Source of the DNA: Prorocentrum cordatum
Taxonomy: Eukaryota > Sar > Dinophyceae > Prorocentrales > Prorocentraceae
Reading direction: 5' to 3'
Length of the DNA stretch: 64,000 nucleotides
Assembly: GCA_963575745.1 (NCBI GenBank)
Contig: CAUYUJ010004747.1
Coordinates: 256,010 to 320,009, forward strand
In this document: piece by piece, positions 26,402 through 38,219 of the stretch
Layout of the letters: every line of letters starts with the position of its first letter
Numbering within the stretch: the first letter of the stretch is position 1
Translations under genes and position numbers: made by a program
Notes under the pieces: model-generated
Database searches by the model: none
Told to the model about the DNA's origin: nothing
The model's input: only the letters and a program-made list of their open reading frames with translations

Positions 26402-26589
26402 CCACCCTGAGGGCCGGGAGGAGGAGCAGCAGCAGCGGAAGCAGGAGCAGGAGCAGGGAAAAGGAGGAGGAAGAGTAGGAGGGAGGACCCCGAGGGAACA
26501 GGAGGAAAAGGATGACGGAGAAGGAGGCGGACAGAGGGGGCAGGGACGAATTCCCTCCCTCCCCTCCTCCCTCCTCCTTCCCCGCTCGT

Positions 26590-27392
26590 CCCTTCTCCTC
26601 CTCCCCTCTCCTCCCTCCTCCTCCCTCCTCCTCCTCCTCCTCCTCCTCCTCCTCCTCCTCCTCCTCCTCCATTCCTTGTTTTTAGTGTCGCACCCCGAGG
26701 CCAGTTTTTAGGGCGGGCCGGGATTTCACCTGAGACTTCCTTACCACTTTTGACCCTGAAGCTTCAAAGTGGCAACAGTTTCACAGATGGAGGGCGCGTC
26801 GTCTTGAAAATGTGGTTCTGACCTTAGCGCCGCGCACATTCGTTGCAAAAACTGTGCAAGAGTTTCACGGGTTGGGGGGACCCGTTTTCAAAATGTGTCT
26901 CTCGCCTTAGCGCCGCGCATATTCGTTTTTGAAAATTGCAAGAGTTTCACGGGTTGAGGCCGGTTCCTATTCAAAATGCAGTTCCCGCCTCAGCGCCACG
27001 CTCATTCATTCATACAATTGCAATACTTTCACGTATTCCCATGATCAAAGTAACATACATGGTGTTTTGAAACGACTCAGGATTATGAGGGCGCAGCAGT
27101 TACGTTCATTCGCGGTGTTGAAGTCCCAAGAGGTGCGTTCTGGCACGATTCAGAATCGTCAAAACGCAACAGCCAGGTTGATCCGTGGCGATGGAATCCC
27201 GAGAAGAATGGTTTGGCATGCTTCAGGGTCTTCAAACTGGTGTCTTCCAACGAGGCAGGTCCCTCAATGGAAATGGACCGTTGTAGGGGAAGTTTGGAGG
27301 GAGGGTGTATTCCAATATCGTTGATGACTCTTGGGTTTACACTGTTCCTCTTCCTCATCCTCCTCCTCCTCTTCCTCCCCTTCGATCCGACA
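26590..27392 (-). repeat. Composite GGA-bounded dispersed repeat, copy 2
   Basis: Reverse orientation. CCT runs bound it (26600-26672 and about 27355-27390). The ~80-bp units around TTAGCGCCGCGCACATTCG lie near 26826, 26904 and 26989. The GAAGTCCCA/GTTGAT units lie at 27110-27200 and the CGTTGATGACTCTTGGGTTT box at about 27320. Confidence 0.8.
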
Positions 27393-27834
27393 CTGTGAAC
27401 AAATAGCAATATCGCGAAAGTCACGACCTGAGCCCCTAAACCCCATCTCTCTGCCGCATCTCTCGAGCCGGGTCGATCCGTGATTGCCCCGGGCCCCGAT
27501 ATGAGGCAGAATCGTTCGTTGTGGCAACAGCGCAACGCCAGGATCCCAGAGTCCTCGTTTGGATCTGGGCATAGTTGGTTCCTCGGCCCCATCGGCACCC
27601 TCGGGGGCATTGGCCCACCGACCGCGGCGCCAGCAAGTCCCCGAGCCCGCTGATGGACTTCGGGTTGGTGGTGGGGCTCTGGGCCGCCGTCGCCGTGTGC
27701 GGCAACCGCATCAAGCCCTCGACCACGCTCCCGTTCTTGTTCGAGGCCCATGGGAGGGGAGGGAGGAGTGGGAGAGCAGACTCAGGAGATGCTACCTGAT
27801 CGCGTAGCGATATGAATCCACTTCCGCCGCAACC
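27393..27834. other. No gene recognised
   Basis: A hydrophobic open stretch on the plus strand (27652-27745, LMDFGLVVGLWAAVAVCG) is exon-like but unsupported. Otherwise mixed sequence. Confidence 0.3.
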
Positions 27835-28071
27835 TCACTGTGGGTTGCCTTTCGTCTTCTGGGCTTTCTCAGCTTTGCTGAGAACTTTGGGCCAGAGTCC
27901 CAAACTGATTCGTCTTATATTTTCCTTCCCCGTGGCGGTGGGGTCACTGCAGGGCTCGCCGAACTTACCGAGTAATTGTGTGGCGATCGCCCCGCAGTGA
28001 GAGCAAAACCAGATTTTCAGCCCAGCGTGGAACTTTAAACGATGGGTTAAAATAACAAGTCCCCCCGCCAC
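27835..28071 (-). pseudogene. LINE C-terminal Cys/His-rich domain
   Basis: The frame reads LTHRLKFHAGLKIWFCSHCG, then LLGKFGEPCSDPTATGKENI and RRISLGL. This pattern (CxxC, later a lone Cys before Pro-Thr-x-x-Gly, then an Arg-rich tail) is one I associate with C-terminal parts of dinoflagellate retroelement proteins. It probably binds zinc. It lies downstream of RNase H in the minus direction, as expected. No start codon is needed if it is the tail of a polyprotein. Confidence 0.5.
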
Positions 28072-28443
28072 ACTTACCTACGTCCCGAGAGGGGGTCTAA
28101 TATAGATACCATCTACATTGACCAGGTCACACCAATTTTTCTGGAGCTACTGGGTTCCCCGAGCTTTAGTTGAGGAGCTGCATCATCTCGTGCATTTTTG
28201 TCCGGTGATATCGACAGTGTAAGACAAGTACAAGAGGGCAAACGAGGCGGGGGTAGGCGGTCCGGCCCTAGCCTTTGGCTTCCGCCTGCGAGCACGGGTG
28301 CCGGCAGGTTGGGCCTCGCGGTCAGCCTCTGGAGCCTCGACGCGAGCCCTTAGGATCCTCATCCTGACAACATACCTTCTCTGTTCAATCACCTCATATT
28401 GTAGGCAGGCATGCGTTGGAACTCGACATTCAGACGCTGCATA

Positions 28444-29045
28444 TCAAGCACGCTCATCGGCAATTGTGTTCCCATAGGCCAGGGAGCCGCTTACTGTTCC
28501 GCTTACAATGTCGTCAGTTGTCAGATGGGATCTGATGCACACAACTGCAATAATACCGTCACGGCCTCTGCCCTGCTCCCGCACCCGACACCAACGTTCG
28601 GCGTCGGTTCCAGCGTGATTCTCGACGTGACCGTTGTAGAAGTTGAGGTTCATTCCCTCGCTGTCCGTGAAGTAGGTGCTGTCACCAACCGTGGTGTGCA
28701 GCGCTGCCACCAAGGCCATGAGCTCACCCCTTATGACTGTCTGCCTGTGTCCCAGGCAAGGGTTCCCCAGGCGGCTGCCTGGAGGTTCATCCCGTTCGTG
28801 TCCAGGACGTGGAGGTTCCCGAATCCGATGCCAATCCTCCGTAGAGGGATGCTGGCGGTGTCGGCTCCTTCGCTGGCGTCTCCGAACACGTAGATAGGCT
28901 CGCTTGCGCCGCCACCGAAGCATCCTAGACCATAGCCGTCGGCGCCAACCACTCCCCATTCCTCGCATGCAGGTGGCGGTGGCAATGTTGTCCAGCTCCG
29001 TGGGATGACCCCGCGGGTCCAGAAGTATTCGAACATGTGTTGCAT
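28444..29045 (-). pseudogene. LINE RNase H domain (two frames)
   Basis: One frame (28731-29045) gives EPIYVFGDASEGADTA, with the first catalytic Asp, then RRIGIGFGNLHV. The other (28444-28968) continues with VIRGELMALVAALHTT (Glu), STYFTDSEGMN (Asp) and LAYGNTIADERA (last Asp in the usual GN..AD context). The shift between them lies near 28760. RNase H degrades the RNA strand during reverse transcription, and in dinoflagellate LINEs it sits after the RT. All four acidic positions are present, but the frame is broken. Confidence 0.7.
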
Positions 29046-29349
29046 GAAGACCGCCTCAGGCAGCAGCGTGCCGGTGGCCTCGTCGATGGTGCAGTCCTGT
29101 TGCTGGTTGCACTACCATGTGCGGTGGAAGCATGCGTTCTCCGCCTCTCCGCAGCGCTCGCAGATAGCCTTGCATTCGTTCTTAAGTCTCGCTTGTCGCC
29201 ACATGGCCCCCGGCAGTGATGGTCAGCATGAGCGCGGCGAGCCTCACCCCGTTGTTTTGATGGTGCGTAGCACCCCGCAATTGCGGATAAAAGTGAGGGG
29301 GCGGGCGCGGGCGACGCGGGCGTCGAGCCGGCGGACCTCGTGGGCCTCA

Positions 29350-29442
29350 CCTTCCTTGTCGATGGCGCCCTCCTCCTCCTCCTCCTCCTGCTCCTCCTCC
29401 TCCTCCTCCTCTTCCTCGTCCGCGTCCGCGTCCTCGTCCTCA

Positions 29443-29480
<38 letters not shown>

Positions 29481-29485
29481 CGCCT
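29350..29485. repeat. (CCT)n and (GTC)n microsatellites inside the LINE
   Basis: CCT runs at 29370-29410 are followed by a GTCGTC run at 29440-29480. Confidence 0.9.
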
Positions 29486-29499
29486 CCGTTCTTGGCTTG

Positions 29500-30240
29500 T
29501 TCAGTGAACGTAGGTTGGGTCGCGGGTGGGTCGCGGGCTCTCCACCTCCATCTGGAAGGAATTAATACACGGCCCGCCGCAGGCGCCGAAAATGTTGATT
29601 TGTACACTGAACGCGGTTTGGGTCGCAGGTCCTCCACCTGGAGCGAATGCATAAGAAACCCACCGCAGGCGCCGAAGTTTTGGCTTGTTCAGTGAACGTA
29701 GTTTGGGTCGCGGGTGGGTCTCGGGCTCTCCACCTCCACCTGGAAGGAATTCAAAAACAGCCCGCCGCAGGCGCCGAAAATGTTGACTTGTACACTGAAC
29801 GCGGTTTGGGTCGCGGGTGGGTCGCAGGTCCTCCACCTGGAACGAATGCGAAAGAAGCCCGCCGCAGGCGCCGAACAATTTTGGGTGGGTCGCGGGGGTG
29901 GGTGGGTCGCGGGTGGGTCGGGTCGCGGGTGGGTCGCGGTTGGTCGCGGTGGGTCGCAGGTGGGTCACGGGCGGGTCGCTGGGGGGGTCTCGGGGTGGGT
30001 CGCGGGCGGGTCGCGGGGTGGGTCGCAGGTGGGTTACGGGCGGGTCGCGGGTGGGTCGCGGGGTGGGTCGCGGGTGGGTCGCGGGGTGGGTCGCGGGTGG
30101 GTCGCGGGGTGGGTCGCGGGTGGGTCGCGGGTGGGTCGCGGGGTGGGTCGCGGGTGGGTCGCAGGTGGGTCGCGGGTGGGACGACGATAACAACAAACAA
30201 CAAAGATCAAACAACAAACATTAAACAACAAACCAACAGC
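29500..30240. repeat. Composite minisatellite (GGGTGGGTCGC) inside the LINE
   Basis: Several ~120-bp units (29500-29880) combine CCGCCGCAGGCGCCGAA, GTACACTGAACG and GGGTCGCGGGTGGGTC. A pure GGGTGGGTCGC array follows to 30180, then an AACAACAAACAAC tail. The same modules occur in reverse complement at 1895-2260. The array separates the RT and RNase H regions of the minus-strand LINE. Confidence 0.8.
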
Positions 30241-30429
30241 AACATCAACGAGAATCCGCCTCGCGGAATTCTACTTCAGCCACGCACCCAGGGACAACGA
30301 ATGACCGTTCGGTTCAGCCCCCTCATTCTGATGTAGGTATCGAGGGAGCCTCCGATAAGAATGATTGTCCACTCCATTTTCCATTCTCAATTCCACCTCC
30401 GCCGTGATGCAGACTGGTTTATCGCCAGT

Positions 30430-32490
30430 AGGATTATTGAATATTGTTTTCGATATTTGTAAGCAGCTCGCTGGGAATATCCGCATCGGCGCTGCCCGAA
30501 CGATGCTCGGTCAAGAACTCCCACGTGTCCGTCTCGGTGGCGAGCGACTGGGGAAGCCTCCATTCTTTGGGCTGGATTGGGTCCCATCCATGCTGGAGGA
30601 GGTACACGATGATGGCCGACTGTGGGCCGCGAACATGCCTGACTCGATGTTGGACTGGCATTGCACGGAACCTCTTCACGACCTTGTTCCATGTGAATTG
30701 GATGGTCTTCTGCAGCGGTCCCACTAGGATCCAGTGATTGAGCCATGCCTGGACGGCCTCCCTCGGAAACCTTCGGGCAGAGTCTCGGTGCCCAGCCTTC
30801 AGGTCGAGGAGTGTAGTCACGCATCGTCCCGTCATCCGTGGGCTGACAGCGTCTCCCCATGTCGGCGAAACAACGTGAGTTGTGTGCCGTAGATGCCGTG
30901 AATTCGATGGCCGTAAGATCCCGCAGCATTGCCGCCTTGCTGAGCTAGGCGTCCTGTGACATGACATCTCCGCATGTCCCGTGTGAGCTTGGCGACCTTG
31001 CGATGGCTGATGCCATGCTTGGCTCGCCTCGCCGTCGTTGTACCCTTCGCGTGGCGCACTTCAGCTCCAAGGTCAGCTCCCAGGTAGCTGGCCGGGTTCT
31101 TGGTCTGGATGTGAGAGCTCTTCTTCGTCATGGCACCTGCGATGTGCCTGGCGTACTCTATGCCCGAGCAGAAGATGACCTGCGTCTTGTCGATGGAGAC
31201 TGACGCATGCGTCGGTGAAGCACTTGACCATGTGCCTACGGATGGCGCTTTTTGACCCCTGCATTCGTTGCGACAAGTCATGGGTCCACATGCGATGTGT
31301 GAGGCCTGCGTGTCTGGTGGGAACTCTCTGAAGCGCCCGTCGCGTCATAATTTTGGTGAACTTTGTTTCCTGACCTGAGCCCTTGGACGACTGATCGAGT
31401 AGGTGAGATTGCCTCCGCATAGGTAGCAGTGTGTGGGTGCCCGCGGCGCAGTGCATTGGAGGATCTCAAGGCCCAGGACCTCCGCGGGGAAATCGACGTT
31501 GAGCGCATGTTCACCGAGAGTGGCCCGGCCAATAGTTACTATCGCAAACTCGTGAAATATCGAGGAGTCAGCGGCCCTGTGGGATCTGGACATAGGCCGC
31601 CAACTCCTAGTGAAGGGGACGTTGGTACGCCTTGTGGAGGGCCGAGTTGCCCTTGGCGGCCGCATCCCAGCGTGCGAACCTGTCCTGGTTCCAACCCTGG
31701 ACCTCGTCCTGGTGGCACATGGATCACAGCCTGGCTATCTCGGGAAGGAGCCCGATGGTGAGGAGAAGCTGGGTCGGCCGCACCTGCGTCTGCTCGGCGA
31801 GACGAACGGCGGCAGCCAACTCCTCGAGCGCCACGTCGGGCATCCCGTGGAGGTCGGTGGGCCGAAGACGGTCGGCGCTCATGGCCGTGGACGCTCGTTG
31901 CCGCTTGAGCGCCCTGCGGACGCCTTGTCCCGTGAAGGGCGCCGGTCCTCGTTGCCAAATCCTCTCTCGAACCTGATCGAACAGCTCAGGCATGCCGGCA
32001 GTGTCCTGGCCGAGAGCCCACAGCGGACTCCAACATTCCACCTTCCTGTCGGTGGGACCCCTTGGGTGGAAGATGGTGCCGCCCTCGGTCGGGACGGATT
32101 CGGCTGGCTGCGGTTGTGGTCGCAGTGACTTTGTAGCGTGCCGATGGTCGACTCGGTAGCGGCCCACTGGCGGAAGTCGCGCAGGGGCTTCCTCATCGCG
32201 CGTTGTTGGGCCCGCTCGGCGATGAAGCACGCCCTGCCAGCGTTCGTCACTACGCCGATGTCCGTGGCCGCTTGGATCCTCGCCAGGAGCGTGACCCGCT
32301 GCTCCCAGCGGATCCCGTGTTCGTTCTCGAGTGATACCTGCGACCTGGGTCGGGGTGTCGGCTGTGAGCCTGCGGATGGCGGCGTAGAGCTGGTCGGGCT
32401 GCCGTCGACCGTTGCCCCTCGCCTTCGTCGGTCGAGGTTCTGCAGGGTGGCATGTAGTCGGGCCCACCACGAGCTGCTGAAATCACGCAA
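30430..32490 (-). pseudogene. LINE reverse transcriptase region (several frames)
   Basis: Recognisable pieces in order downward: linker ENEHGIRWEQRVTLLARIQA (32340 region); RT fingers, PAPFTGQGVRRALKRQ, MSADRLRPTDLHGMPD and LLLTIGLLPEI (31725-32000); a palm stretch, DFPAEVLGLEILQC (31480 region); MWTHDLSQ (31300 region), where the catalytic VDD should be but an Asp is missing; thumb, VSIDKTQVIFCSG and PASYLGADLG (31000-31200); and a connection block with QAWLNHWILVG and VRGPQSAIIVYLLQHGWDPI (30560-30770). Frames change repeatedly. The loss at motif C indicates an inactive enzyme. Confidence 0.65.
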
Positions 32491-33597
32491 TGCCGACCCA
32501 CGCTTGCTCTGTTGCTCCCGACCTGTGACAACTCGAAACTCGGGGCTCGCTGCTCTCCGGAAATACCAAAGGAAGGCCTGGTTGTGGTGTGCGTGAACGG
32601 TGTTCTCGACAGCTGCTGCCTAGGAGCCGTAGAGCTGCCCGATCTGAACGGAGATATCAGGCTTGAGCGAAAAAAGGCTACGGAGCAGGCAGCAGCATTA
32701 GCAGGACAAGTGGAGCTGGAGGAAAGCAAGTCATTTTGTTCCCGATGCTAGCACCACATATCGCTAGACATTTCAAAGCCTGGCTGTGGTGATGCATCTG
32801 GCGTGGCCGACAGACTCCGCTCCGCGGCATCCTTCAGGCGCGCGGGGTTGATTGCTGATTTAGGAGGCTCCTGCGTGATAGGGCCGACTGGCACATTAGC
32901 GGGATGAGGATGTGTTGCGCGGTCGTTCTTTTGGGCGCTGTGGGCTCCAGTAGACGAGCTGACATTGCGAGCTGCCCGGCAAACGCTCTCGTCGGCCCAG
33001 GGATGCTCATCCGCGGACCCCTGGCCTCGGTGCGACTCGACATCCTATGTCGGGCCGCCCGCGCAAGTGCAAAGGTCATCGTGGGCGTCGTCACACTTGC
33101 CTGTCCACAAATCCCCTACTAAACTGAATCAACCTGCTCCTGCTCCTTCCGCTCGGCGTGCCGCTGCTGTTTCTTCGGCCCTCTTGGTTTTGCCTAAGCT
33201 GAACTTAGAGCCTGGGGTCAGGGCCTAGGCGGGTCGGGCGACGCTGGGCAGTCGCCTCGGGAGCTCGATGATACGCGTGAGGAGTTGTTTGTTCCACAGA
33301 CTGAACAAAATGCATTCTAAGCGCTAGGGGCGGTTTCCACGGAACATCGCGGGCCGTGGTGACAGAATTCTTTACGCTTCGCGTATCCCCACCAGCCCAT
33401 CTCACAGCAGCAACTCTCGCGAAGCATGCCGACAGTCGTGTTTTTCAGGCGTGTGTCCGCTTGGCCCCGCATATCTCCCCTGTTCTTCCTTCCTTCCGCC
33501 TCCTTGTACATCCTCCTTGTGAGGGGAGCGGGAGAAGGACGAGGCGGAGGAGGAGAGAGAGAGAGAAAGCGCTCCTCGTGATTTGAGTCGTTTGGGG

Positions 33598-33975
33598 TTT
33601 CTCGTCCTGGTGTGAGTCATTGGGGCCCTTCTTCCTGGTGTGAGTCGTTCGGGCTCTTCGTGGTGTGAGTCGTTCGGGCTCTGCGTCCTGGTGTGAGTCG
33701 TTCGAGCTTCTCGTGGTGTGAGTTGTTCGGGCCCCTCATCCTGGTGTGAGTCGTTCGGGCCCCTCCTCCTGGTGTGACTCGTTCGGGCTCCTCGTGGTGT
33801 GAGTCGTTCGGGGCCCGCGTCGTGGTGTGAGTCCTTCGGGCTTCTCGTGGTGTGAGTCGTTCGGGCGCCTCGTCCTGGTGTGAGTCGTTCGGGCCCCTCC
33901 TTGTGGTGTGCGTCGTTCGGGCTCTTCGTGGTGTGAGTCGTTCGGGCCCCTCGTCCTGGTGCGAGTCGTTCGGTG
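33598..33975. repeat. Minisatellite GTGTGAGTCGTTCGGGC inside the LINE
   Basis: About a dozen units of ~25-35 bp carry the core GTGTGAGTCGTTCGGGC with TCGTCCTG or TCGTG spacers. On the upstream side the array starts abruptly inside endonuclease coding sequence. Confidence 0.9.
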
Positions 33976-34700
33976 ACAGAATTGAGGTAGGAGCCGGCAG
34001 CTGCGCAGTGAACGACGTAGTCCAAATGCGATGGTTCACGCCCGCCCCCAGGATCTTGCGTTGCGCAATTGACTTTGGCGCACTTGGTTTCTCCCCCAAC
34101 TTGTTGAAAACATGTCGAGGTCTAAAGCTTGAGTGGAGACGTTCCAGTCCCCGATCACAGCCCAGGGGAGCTTGAGGGGTCTCAAGAGGCTGCCGAGTCG
34201 TCTAAAACGAGACATGTTGGGTCCAGTGAGCCCCATGCTGCTAACTCCGCTAGAGAGAGTGACTACTAACGAGTCTCCCGAACCATGTAAACATATCAGC
34301 AAGAGACTGTCGAGGCTGCTAGATGGGCGCGCTTGCAGCGGCACTGACTGGATTATCTCATGCAGAACGCGTTTGCAAACGACCTTTGGCTAAGAACCAT
34401 TCTCCTCCATCATTGGCGTGACCTGCGGACCCAGTGACATTTGTGTGAATCAGGGTGCACCCTTCAGGCTCGGACTGTCGTGTCGGGTGGGCGTGGTTAC
34501 ACATGAGCCGCTTGCATTGAGCGCGCGCGCGAGATCGCCAGCAGCCCGCGCCAGCTGCTCCAATGCGCGTCTCAACCAGGCCGATGTAGTCCCCACTGCA
34601 ACCTGATAGGTATTCCCAGCACTTATCGTCCATGCAGCTGGCGCTGCTGTAGAGAAGCGAATTTGGTGGACTTGGCATGGCACTGCGGTCAGCTGCGACC
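33976..34700 (-). pseudogene. LINE AP-type (EEP) endonuclease, broken
   Basis: One piece (about 34690-34400) reads CWEYLSGCSGDYIGLVETRI with the metal-binding Glu, then GWR-like and PTRQSEPEGC segments. A second frame (34344-34036) carries LKLPWAVIGDWNVSTQALDL, the Asp-x-Asn motif of EEP nucleases. A third (34090-33980) continues to the edge of the minisatellite. This enzyme nicks target DNA to prime reverse transcription. Confidence 0.65.
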
Positions 34701-35047
34701 GTGCTGGCCTGACCGCCACGGGTTGAACTGGGTCGAGATCCATTCGTGAGGCGGCAGGCGAGGCTGGATGAGCTGCACGATCGCGATTTTTGCCGCTCGT
34801 GCCACCAGCGGCTGATTCGCGGGTGGCCTCTGCCTTCAGGGCCTCCGCCTTGGCCTCGGCCTGGGCTGTAGCCTCGGGGTTGCCCGCGGGTGGGGCGCCC
34901 TCGGCCGACGACGCCGCCCCTGCGTTCCCGCCACCCTGGCCAGCACCGTCTCCGCCACCGCCAGCGCCACCACCTGCGGCTGAGGCAGCACGGTGCTGCC
35001 GTCATCGCCCTTACTCTTCTTCTGGTGCCCTATCTGCTGGGCGGCCC

Positions 35048-35845
35048 TCACTTTGTGCGCCCGCTCGATGAGGACCTGGACCTGCGGCTCCGTGGAGCTG
35101 AACTGCTGATTACTTGAGCTCCTCGAGCCCATTCGTCACGGCGTTGAGCTCGTGTTGCTCCCCATCCTCGAAGTCGAGCTCCTCGATCTCCTCGAACCGT
35201 TTCGAGTCCCACGTCTTCGCAAACACAACTCGCGCCCTCTTCTGTGGCCAGCGCCTCGGCAGTTTTCTTCTTGGCTGGTTCGGTCTTGGCGACCTGAATG
35301 GTTGCTTCCGTTTTCTTCTCCTGCGCCGCCTCGAGGTTCTGGCGTGGTATGATCACATAGTTGACCAGTTGAGTGTGACGGTTGACCTTAGCATGCCAGG
35401 CGCCGTTGGCCAAGCGCACGGACTCGACCACCGTAATTTGCGATTGGATGGACTCGCCGGTGTCGTCAAGGCGCGCATCTGCGCCTTGTTGATGCCTTCT
35501 GTGCGTGGGTCCTCCGCGGCGGCGAGCACTTGGCGTAAGTGCGAAGCCAGACTCCAGACTGCCTCCCCGACGACCTCGCGAAGCGGCGTGGCCTCTGCGC
35601 GCGGCCCCGTCGTCGTGGCTGATCACCTCGGCCTTGTCCTCCATGCGCACGGCGCTGGTGCTGGGAGAGCGCCAGCGGCCACGAGGCAAACGAATGGGAA
35701 GATTGCAGCGTGGGCATGTCGGCTTCTCCTGATCGAGCCGATCATTGTACTCACGCGCGTTGCATCTGTTGCATCGGCTCCACATCCGAGTGACGGTGGG
35801 ACGTCGTCCTGGAGCTGTCATGAACTCAGTTTTGGTTGACCCCAA
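35048..35845 (-). pseudogene. LINE ORF1-like protein with zinc ribbon
   Basis: The 265-codon frame has an N-terminal CxxC...CxxC unit (residues ~25-50, MWSRCNRCNAREY then KPTCPRCNLPI). A basic and low-complexity region follows, then helical Gln/Ala/Lys-rich sequence with KVNRHTQLVNYVIIPRQN near residue 150. It lies upstream of the endonuclease in the minus direction, as LINE ORF1 does, and is probably the RNA-binding protein. The start at 35845 is the first ATG before the composite repeat. Confidence 0.5.
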
Positions 35846-35949
35846 GAGCGATGACGAGACTTGTCACTGCAGCGCGGAAATCCCTCAAGCACCACGTGGA
35901 GATACTGGTCTGCTCAGGTGTGCAAAATGCGCCTGGACCAGAATGGCCT

Positions 35950-36042
35950 GAGGGAGGCGAGGAAAAGGAGGAGGAGAAGGAGGAGGACGCGGTCGATGAG
36001 GAGGAGGAGGAGGATGGGGGATGGGGGAATGGGGGAGGGCCA

Positions 36043-36073
<31 letters not shown>

Positions 36074-36700
36074 GGAGGAGGGGGAGGAGTAGGGGGTGCA
36101 GGGGGAGGAGGTGTAGGGGGGTGGGAGGAGAGCAAGAGGATGGCGAACAGAGAGGGGGAGGAGGACCGAGGAGGAGGGAAGGAGGGTCAGTGCAATCCCA
36201 AGACACACCCTCTCAAGTTCCTCCTCGTGGCTCGCTGAAAGAATTGAATTTCTTCGCGGGAAGTGGCCCAACGAAAGGCAATCGTTTGATAATCCTGAAT
36301 CGTGCCAAGGCGCCATTCCTGGGACTTCGACGCCGCGAATCAACGTGACTGGTTTGTCCTGGCAGTTGTAAGCTGTGCCAGAACGTGGCTCCTGTGACTT
36401 CAGCACCGCTAATCAACGTGACGCCAGTCCTGGGATTTCAACACCGCGAATCAGCGTGACTGCTGCGCCTCGACAAACTTAACTTGTGCCAGTTCTGGGT
36501 GCTTCAGCCTACGAATCCCTAAACCGTTTGCAAACGTTTAAGACGAATGTGCGCGGCGCTAAAGCGAGAACCACATTTTGAAACGTAACCGCCCTCCTTG
36601 CACGCCTCAGGATCAAACATAGTGAGGAAGTCTCAGGCGTAACGCCGGGCCAGCTCTACCGACGCGCCTGGTGGTGCGACAGGGAGGAGGTATGTATGTG
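35950..36700 (+). repeat. Composite GGA-bounded dispersed repeat, copy 3
   Basis: A (GGA)n run to 36180 is followed by GTGCAATCCCAAGACACACC. Units around GGACTTC...GAATCAACGTGAC lie near 36328, 36396 and 36435. One GTGCGCGGCGCTAAAGCGAGAA unit lies near 36548. The box CAGGCGTAACGCCGGGCC and GGTGCGACAGGGAGGAGG follow. Confidence 0.8.
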
Positions 36701-38010
36701 GAAAAGGGAAGGGCATGATGTCTTCCCCTCCTCCCACCAAACAGAAGGCGACGATCCAGAGAAACCCGCCTCACCGTCGCAATATTTACAGGGAAGTGCT
36801 ATCAGGACCACCGCTTTAATAATCCCCTCTCATAGCTGTCGAAAGTTGATCATGGCCAGCGCCCATGGGCAAGTGCACAAGGCTTTGCACGATGAGCACG
36901 ACATGCGCAATGCCACTGCCAGCAATGGCTCCCATCGCCGGGAGAGTTCGAGCTGAAACGGGAGTAGGGTCGTCTCGTCTGTAAGTGGCGTGAGGTGGCG
37001 AGTTTGCAGAAGAAGGCGCAAGGTAGGCCCACTCCCCAGCGGCCACCAGCACTGCCCCATGCAATCGCAGCCGCTTGGCTCGGTGAGAGTCCAGCAGGCA
37101 TACTTCAAGTTTACGGAACTCATCGACGCAAGGGTGATCCAAGTGTACTCCTGTGCTGCCGTCCGCGGATGTCAAAGGCATCTATTGTTTTATGTTTTCC
37201 CGTTCTCGCTGGCGTAGCGACGGAAGGGCGACGGAGCTGCCGACGAGCCCTCTGCGAGGAGGATGAGGAGGACGAGGATGAGGAGGACGAGGACGAGGAC
37301 GACGGTAGCGAGGCAAACTCGGAGATCTCCGACGGCAAGAAGCCCGCCAGGGCCTTGTCGTCGTGCGCCAAGTGCATGCACCCGTGAGGACGCCTTCCGC
37401 CCCCTCGAGGCGGATAATGACGACGACGGGGCGAATTAGGAGAAGTCGGACGGCCAGAAGCCCGCCAGGGCCCCGTCGTCGTCCTCCAGGCGCCTGCGCC
37501 CGTGGGGAGGCCCTCCACAGCCCCCGCGGCTTGCGCCGCGCCTCCCGCTGCCCCCTTCCCCACTGCCTCTGGGCTCTGCTCCTCGCCCCCTCGACCTCTC
37601 GCCCACAGCTCGAGGCCGGCCAAGAGGGGGGTGACGACTACCAGGGCTCCAGGGCCGGGGGGCAGTGCCAACGGGAGTCAGCTAGAGCGCGGTATCTTGC
37701 AGGAGCCTGCAGGGCCAGGGCCGCTCTGGCCCAGGTTTTGGCGCAGGATCCTGCAGTATCCTGCAAAGCCTGACCGAGCTGGGTCTGGATTGACCCGGGT
37801 CAGTAGAGCCTCGAGATTGGGGGGGTATCATGGCGGAGGCCATGATGTCCTCCCCGATGTCATGACCCCTGTTCTTATTCTAGACTCACGGCGAGCCTGG
37901 GGGGGAAGTGAGACGTGGCGGGCCTTCTCAGAAGGATCGGAAGTCCCCTGGCCTTCTTAGAAGTTGTCTGAGCCTTCCCCGAAGATCAAATGATCCCAGT
38001 GCGACCCTAC
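36701..38010. other. No gene recognised; short GGA run and duplicated blocks
   Basis: Contains a GAGGAC repeat (37255-37312) and a duplicated segment (AAGCCCGCCAGGGCC at about 37339 and 37459). Near 37825-37885, ATCATGGCGGAGGCCATGAT and GATGTCATGACCCCT recur near 40785-40845. A CTTCTCAGAAGG block lies at 37920-37985. Frames overlap on both strands. Confidence 0.4.
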
Positions 38011-38034
38011 CTAGGAGTTGGAGCATCTAGGAAA

Positions 38035-38170
38035 GTAATATCTACATCTACACCGACAGCTACATTAACATCTACACCTGCATGTACATCTACAGCAACA
38101 TCAACAGCGAGACTCACATCTACATATACTAGAACCACGCGCGCGCTTCGCGCGCGCTTAGGTTCTGTCG
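38035..38170. repeat. (ACATCT)n hexamer tract followed by a GC hairpin
   Basis: The tract (ACATCTACATCT with variants) runs to about 38125. The hairpin AGAACC...GCGCGCG-CTT-CGCGCGC...GGTTCT follows at about 38130-38165. A similar hexamer tract lies at 40040-40170, on the other side of the CTTGGGGG array. Confidence 0.8.
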
Positions 38171-38219
38171 AGTCACAGACCCAGGAATCGTTGCGAGAAG
38201 AAATTGGTGACGCGAAGCG

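Larger units (their letters stand above)
27835..35845 (-). mobile_element. Decayed minus-strand LINE with AP endonuclease, RT and RNase H
   Basis: Downward from 35845 the domains follow the order expected of a dinoflagellate LINE: zinc-finger ORF1, AP-type (EEP) endonuclease, linker, reverse transcriptase, RNase H and a C-terminal Cys/His-rich domain. The pieces lie in different frames with many stops, so the element is dead. Minisatellites sit inside it at 33598-33975 (within or just after the endonuclease) and 29500-30185 (between RT and RNase H), with a CCT/GTC microsatellite at 29350-29485. Its left flank is unassigned; its upstream edge abuts composite repeat copy 3. Confidence 0.75.
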
